Assembly (NCBI RefSeq): GCF_000739995.1
Contig: NZ_BBJX01000016.1
Coordinates: 1-61,687 of the forward strand
Reading direction: 5' to 3'
From: Comamonas granuli NBRC 101663
GTDB taxonomy: Bacteria > Pseudomonadota > Gammaproteobacteria > Burkholderiales > Burkholderiaceae_C
DNA length: 61,687 bases
The translations under genes were made by a program, and so were the position numbers. Positions 58,469 to 61,687 of the stretch are shown here, piece after piece (the first letter of the stretch is position 1; every line of letters starts with the position of its first letter). Below the pieces are notes generated by a model. It was given only the letters and a program-made list of their open reading frames with translations. It had not been told where the DNA came from and did not search any database.

Positions 58469-59308
58469 ATGCCCGTGCGCCGCCTGGTGGCCTGCTGGCG
58501 CGTGCTGCGCATGGCCGTGCACCTGCTGTGCGGCCATGCCACCGTCATGTGGCGCTTTCCGCGGCTCTCGGCCGCCGCGCGCGCGGCCTATGTGCAGGGT
58601 TGGGCGCTGGCGCTGCTGCGCCACGGCGGCATGCGCGTGGTGGTGCAGGGCCGGCCCCAGGTGCGCGGGCCGGTGGTCTGGGTGGCCAACCATATTTCCT
58701 GGCTCGACATCCCGGTGCTGCACGCCATAGGCTACTGCCGCTTCGTCTCCAAATCCTCGGTGCAGCGCTGGCCCCTCATCGGCGCCGCAGCGACGGCCAT
58801 GGGCACGCTGTACATCGAGCGCAGTTCACGGCGCGATGCGCTGCGCACCGTGCGCGCCATGCAGGCGGCGCTGGCGCAGGGCGATGTGCTGGCCGTCTTT
58901 CCCGAAGGCACCACGGGCGACGGCCGGCGCCTGCTGCCCTTTCACGCCAACCTGCTGCAGGCGGCCGTGCAGGCGCAGGTGGCGGTGCAGCCGCTGGGGC
59001 TGCGCTTCGTGCACCGGCGCACGGGCCAGGCCTGCTACTACCCGAGCTACAAGGGCGAGGGCTCGGTGTGGCGCTCGGTGTGGCGCACGCTCTCGTGCGA
59101 GGCGCTCGACGCGGTGGTGAGCTTCGGCCCGCCCGAGATGGCCCGCGGGCGTGAGCGCCGCGTCTGGGCGCAGGACCTGCACGCCACGGTGGACGCGCTG
59201 CGCCACGCCGGTGCGGCAGATGCCGCAGGCCTCACGGAGCCGGCCGGAAAAACGCATCCAGCACCGGCACCAGGCCCGCAAACTCCTGGGCAAAGCGCTG
59301 CCGGTTGA
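58469..59308 (+). CDS. 1-acyl-sn-glycerol-3-phosphate acyltransferase (PlsC family)
   Basis: This probably acylates lysophosphatidic acid to phosphatidic acid at the inner membrane. The 279-residue protein has a short hydrophobic N-terminal region, motif I ANHISWLDIPVL (HX4D), then KSSVQRWPLIGAAATAMGTLYIER and motif III AVFPEGTTGDG. A Pro/Ala-rich tail ends the protein. The ATG at 58469 has a strong GGGGGAGGGGG upstream. It lies 35 bp after pyrC' and its last 77 bp overlap mtfA on the opposite strand. Confidence 0.9.
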   Translation: MPVRRLVACWRVLRMAVHLLCGHATVMWRFPRLSAAARAAYVQGWALALLRHGGMRVVVQGRPQVRGPVVWVANHISWLDIPVLHAIGYCRFVSKSSVQRWPLIGAAATAMGTLYIERSSRRDALRTVRAMQAALAQGDVLAVFPEGTTGDGRRLLPFHANLLQAAVQAQVAVQPLGLRFVHRRTGQACYYPSYKGEGSVWRSVWRTLSCEALDAVVSFGPPEMARGRERRVWAQDLHATVDALRHAGAADAAGLTEPAGKTHPAPAPGPQTPGQSAAG

Positions 59309-60053
59309 CGAAATACGCCTCGCAGGCCACGGCGAAGAATTCGGCCTCCGATGTGGCGCCGTAGGCGTCCAGCCAGGGCCAGGGGGCGCCGAAGCGCTCG
59401 GCCTTGATCACGGCCTCGCGGAACTGGGCGTAGGCGGGCTCCCAGGTGGCCCACCAGGCCTCGTGCGCGGCGCGGGCGCTGTGCGTGCCCAGAAAGCCCG
59501 CGGGCAGCGGCGGGCAGCCGTTGGGGCTGCCGCTGCGCATGTCCAGCTTGTGCACGAACTCGTGCACCACCACGTTGGTGCCGCGCTGGGCGCTGTGGCC
59601 GGCGTCTTCCACATGCTGCCAGCTCAGCATCACCGGGCCGCGTTCCATGGCCTCGCCGGCCAGCACCTCGGTGTAGTGGTGCATCACGCCCGCTTCGTCC
59701 AGGTGCGCCCGCCGCGCGATGGCCTCGCCGGGGTGTACGACGATGGTCACGAAGTCGTCGTACCAGCCCAGGGCGGCGCGCGGATCGCCCCAGTGCAGCA
59801 ACGGCAGGCAGGCCTGGGCGGCGATGTCTATGGCCATGGCGTCGGTCACTTGCAGGCCGTGCGCGCCGTGGAACTGCTTGCCGTCCAGGAACAGCGCGCT
59901 GAGCGCGCGCAGCTTGCCTTGCTCGGGCAGGTCCAGCGCGGCCAGGAAGGGGTGGCGCTGCAGGGTCTGCAGCCACAAGCCGGCCGGGATGTCGGGCACG
60001 GGGGCCAGGGTGGTGCGCAGGCGGTTGCGCAGGCGGTTGAAAAAGGCGGGCAT
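59232..60053 (-). CDS. mtfA: MtfA-type zinc peptidase
   Basis: A 273-residue cytoplasmic zinc peptidase of the MtfA (YeeI, M90) family. In E. coli MtfA binds the repressor Mlc and affects the glucose phosphotransferase system, a partner that betaproteobacteria generally lack. The zinc motif is VVHEFVHKLDMRSG (HEFVH near residue 150), and a third ligand is likely in SEAEFFAVACEAYF. The ATG at 60053 is 5 bp downstream of the lpxH stop, so both are in one leftward operon. It overlaps the acyltransferase tail to tail by 77 bp. Confidence 0.92.
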   Translation of the reverse strand: MPAFFNRLRNRLRTTLAPVPDIPAGLWLQTLQRHPFLAALDLPEQGKLRALSALFLDGKQFHGAHGLQVTDAMAIDIAAQACLPLLHWGDPRAALGWYDDFVTIVVHPGEAIARRAHLDEAGVMHHYTEVLAGEAMERGPVMLSWQHVEDAGHSAQRGTNVVVHEFVHKLDMRSGSPNGCPPLPAGFLGTHSARAAHEAWWATWEPAYAQFREAVIKAERFGAPWPWLDAYGATSEAEFFAVACEAYFVNRQRFAQEFAGLVPVLDAFFRPAP

Positions 60054-60058
60054 CGCCG

Positions 60059-60838
60059 TCAGGTGGGGGCGATGGCGATGCGTTCCAGCCCTGCGGCGCT
60101 TAGGCGCAGCACATCGGCGCGCGGCGGGTGCGCGGCCAGGTCCCAGTCGCTGAGCACCGTGCGTGCCAGACCGGGGCCCAGAGCGTGCTCGCCCGGGCGG
60201 TGGGTGTGGCCGTGCACCAGGGTGCCGGCCTGGGCCGCCTGCAGCCAGGCCGCGGCGGCAGCGGCGTCCACATCGGCGTACACGGCGCCGGACTGTTTGC
60301 GCGCCTCGCTCTCGGTGCGGATCGCGCGCGCCTGCGCGCGGCGCTGGGCCAGGGGCTGGGCCAGAAAGCGCTGCTGCCAGGCCTGGCTGCGCGCCTGCTG
60401 GCGAAAGCGCTGGTAGTCCACATCCTGAAGGCACAGCGCGTCGCCATGGCTCAGCAGCAGGCGCCGGCCCTGCCAGATCAGTACCGTGGGGTCGTGCAGC
60501 AGGCGCGCGCCCGTGTGCCGGGCAAAGCGCGCGCCGATGAGGAAATCACGGTTGCCGTGCAGGAAGAACAGCGCGTGCCGGCGGCTGGCGGCCTGCAGCA
60601 GGGCGCAGGCCTGGGCCTCGAAGCTGCCGGACTCGTCCAGCACATCGTCGCCCACCCAGACCTCGAACAGGTCACCCAGGATGAAGAGCGCGTCCGCCGG
60701 CGTGGTCTGCAGGTAGTGGCGCCACGCGGCCAGGGTGGCCGGTTCACTGGCCTGCAGGTGCAGGTCCGACAGAAAATCGACCGTGCGCCAGTGCGCGGGA
60801 GCGGCGAGCTCCTCGCACCGGGGCACGGTCGCGGTCAT
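60059..60838 (-). CDS. lpxH: UDP-2,3-diacylglucosamine pyrophosphatase LpxH
   Basis: LpxH cleaves UDP-2,3-diacylglucosamine to lipid X in lipid A synthesis at the inner-membrane surface. The 259-residue metallophosphoesterase shows all family motifs: FLSDLHLQ, ILGDLFEVWVGDD, LHGNRDFLIG, LSHGDALCLQD and LVHGHTHRP. An N-terminal extension of about 20 residues precedes the first motif. It sits 16 bp downstream of the cyclophilin gene and 5 bp upstream of mtfA. Confidence 0.95.
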   Translation of the reverse strand: MTATVPRCEELAAPAHWRTVDFLSDLHLQASEPATLAAWRHYLQTTPADALFILGDLFEVWVGDDVLDESGSFEAQACALLQAASRRHALFFLHGNRDFLIGARFARHTGARLLHDPTVLIWQGRRLLLSHGDALCLQDVDYQRFRQQARSQAWQQRFLAQPLAQRRAQARAIRTESEARKQSGAVYADVDAAAAAAWLQAAQAGTLVHGHTHRPGEHALGPGLARTVLSDWDLAAHPPRADVLRLSAAGLERIAIAPT

Positions 60839-60854
60839 CGCGCGCGCCGCGGGC

Positions 60855-61382
60855 TCAGAGGGCCACGGCCTTGTCGATCACCACGGGGTCGAAGGGCACG
60901 TCGTCGTGGAAGCCCTTGCGCGTGGTGCGCACCTTGCGGATGGCGTCCACCACGTCCTGGCCCTGGATGACCTTGCCGAAGACCGCGTAGCCCCAGCCCT
61001 GGGGCGTGGGCGAGGTGTGGTTGAGGAAGGCGTTGTCCACCACGTTGATGAAGAACTGCGCCGTGGCGCTGTGCGGGTCGTTGGTGCGCGCCATGGCGAT
61101 GGTGTAGGCATCGTTCTTCAGGCCGTTGGCAGCCTCGTTCTCGATGGGCGCGAGCGTGGGCTTTTGCTTCATGTCGGCGGTGAAGCCGCCGCCCTGGATC
61201 ATGAAGCCCTTGATCACGCGGTGGAACACCGTGCCGTCGTAGTGGCCCTGCTTGACGTAGGTGAGGAAGTTCTCGGTGCACTTGGGCGCGTGGGCGGCGT
61301 CCAGCTCCAGGGTGATGACGCCCGGGGTGGCGGTGTCGGCCACGTGGATGGTGACGTGCAGTTCGACTTGCGGGTTGCTCAT
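60855..61382 (-). CDS. ppiB: Cytoplasmic peptidyl-prolyl cis-trans isomerase PpiB
   Basis: A cyclophilin that accelerates proline isomerisation. The 175-residue protein has no signal peptide; core motifs are [34 protein letters not shown] and [16 protein letters not shown]. Compared with E. coli PpiB the N-terminus is slightly longer ([21 protein letters not shown]). It follows a second cyclophilin by 18 bp and precedes lpxH by 16 bp. Confidence 0.94.
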   Translation of the reverse strand: MSNPQVELHVTIHVADTATPGVITLELDAAHAPKCTENFLTYVKQGHYDGTVFHRVIKGFMIQGGGFTADMKQKPTLAPIENEAANGLKNDAYTIAMARTNDPHSATAQFFINVVDNAFLNHTSPTPQGWGYAVFGKVIQGQDVVDAIRKVRTTRKGFHDDVPFDPVVIDKAVAL

Positions 61383-61400
61383 GGCGGTTTCCTTGTCTTG

Positions 61401-61687
61401 TTACTTGACCAGCGTGGCCGAGGTGATGGTGACGGGGGTGGTGGGAACGTCCTGGTACGGGCCGCGGCTGCCCGTGGCCACGGCCTTGATCTTGTCGACC
61501 ACGCCCTGGCCCTCGACCACCTTGCCGAACACGGCGTAGCCGAAGCCGTCGGGGTTGGGGGCGTTGAGCATGGCATTGTCCTTCACGTTGATGAAGAACT
61601 GCGCGGTGGCCGAATTCGGGTTGGCCGTGCGCGCCATGGCGATGGTGTAGGGCTCGTTCTTCAGGCCGTTGCCCGCTTCCAGGGGGA
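61401..61687 (-). CDS. Second cyclophilin, 5' end outside the window
   Basis: The frame is open to the right edge, so only the C-terminal ~94 residues are seen: [33 protein letters not shown] and [16 protein letters not shown]. This is a cyclophilin closely related to, but distinct from, the adjacent ppiB. In relatives the first of the pair is usually an exported PpiA with a signal peptide, which cannot be checked here. The short shadow start at 61637 is internal. Confidence 0.9.
   Translation of the reverse strand, partial: PLEAGNGLKNEPYTIAMARTANPNSATAQFFINVKDNAMLNAPNPDGFGYAVFGKVVEGQGVVDKIKAVATGSRGPYQDVPTTPVTITSATLVK

Overview
The window is GC-rich chromosomal DNA from a betaproteobacterium, most likely Comamonadaceae (Acidovorax/Alicycliphilus type). 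The evidence is the gene families and gene order: ccsA-like/pilS/pilR/ampD, dusB-fis-purH, thiD-hemL, pilGHIJ-chpA-pilU and yqgE-ruvX-pyrR-pyrB-pyrC'. A short intergenic repeat with an ATAGC...GCGCTTG...AAGCGC core also recurs five times and is of a kind I associate with this family. No insertion sequence, phage, CRISPR array or rRNA was seen. There is one tRNA.

Layout. 0-4.6 kb: the edge of an Ala/Lys-rich histone H1-like gene, then class Ia ribonucleotide reductase (nrdB, nrdA) read leftwards from a promoter with two NrdR boxes. 4.6-9.5 kb: a tightly overlapping leftward operon (CcsA-like protein, PP0621-like protein, pilS, pilR, ampD). 9.5-11 kb: ffh and a strong terminator. 11.3-16.5 kb: a ttrBCA-type molybdoenzyme operon behind an FNR-type box. 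16.5-20.4 kb, leftwards: arsR-arsC-acr3, a small exported protein and miaB. 20.5-25.2 kb, leftwards: tRNA(CAT), a crotonase, an M61 peptidase, dsbC and a UbiH-family hydroxylase. 25.3-35 kb, rightwards: ychF, rarD, a diguanylate cyclase, an ABC exporter set (ATPase, FtsX permease, HlyD-like adaptor) and a fused phosphotransferase/P-loop kinase. 35-38.6 kb: yqaA (leftward), then dusB-fis and purH. 38.8-41.9 kb, leftwards: thiD-hemL-acyltransferase. 42.2-53.1 kb: the type IV pilus chemosensory cluster pilG-pilH-pilI-pilJ-chpA followed by pilU. 53.1-54.5 kb: photolyase (leftward). 54.6-59.3 kb: yqgE-ruvX-pyrR-pyrB-pyrC'-acyltransferase. 59.2-61.7 kb, leftwards: two cyclophilins, lpxH and mtfA.

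How the genes fit together. Two loci serve twitching motility: the PilS/PilR pilin regulators and the Pil-Chp signalling array with its retraction ATPase. The Ttr-type reductase is an anaerobic respiratory module placed under oxygen control by an FNR-type promoter. The ars genes give arsenate reduction and arsenite efflux under a self-contained operator. PyrR-PyrB-PyrC' is a pyrimidine module in which the dihydroorotase homologue has lost its metal-binding histidines and probably acts only as a structural partner of PyrB.

I do not see a clearly new defence or mobile system here. The observations most worth checking are the dispersed repeat family, including one copy read in frame inside a peptidase gene, the FNR-controlled ttrBCA-like operon without its usual sensor genes, the inactive dihydroorotase, and the fused APH/P-loop kinase translationally coupled to an ABC exporter.
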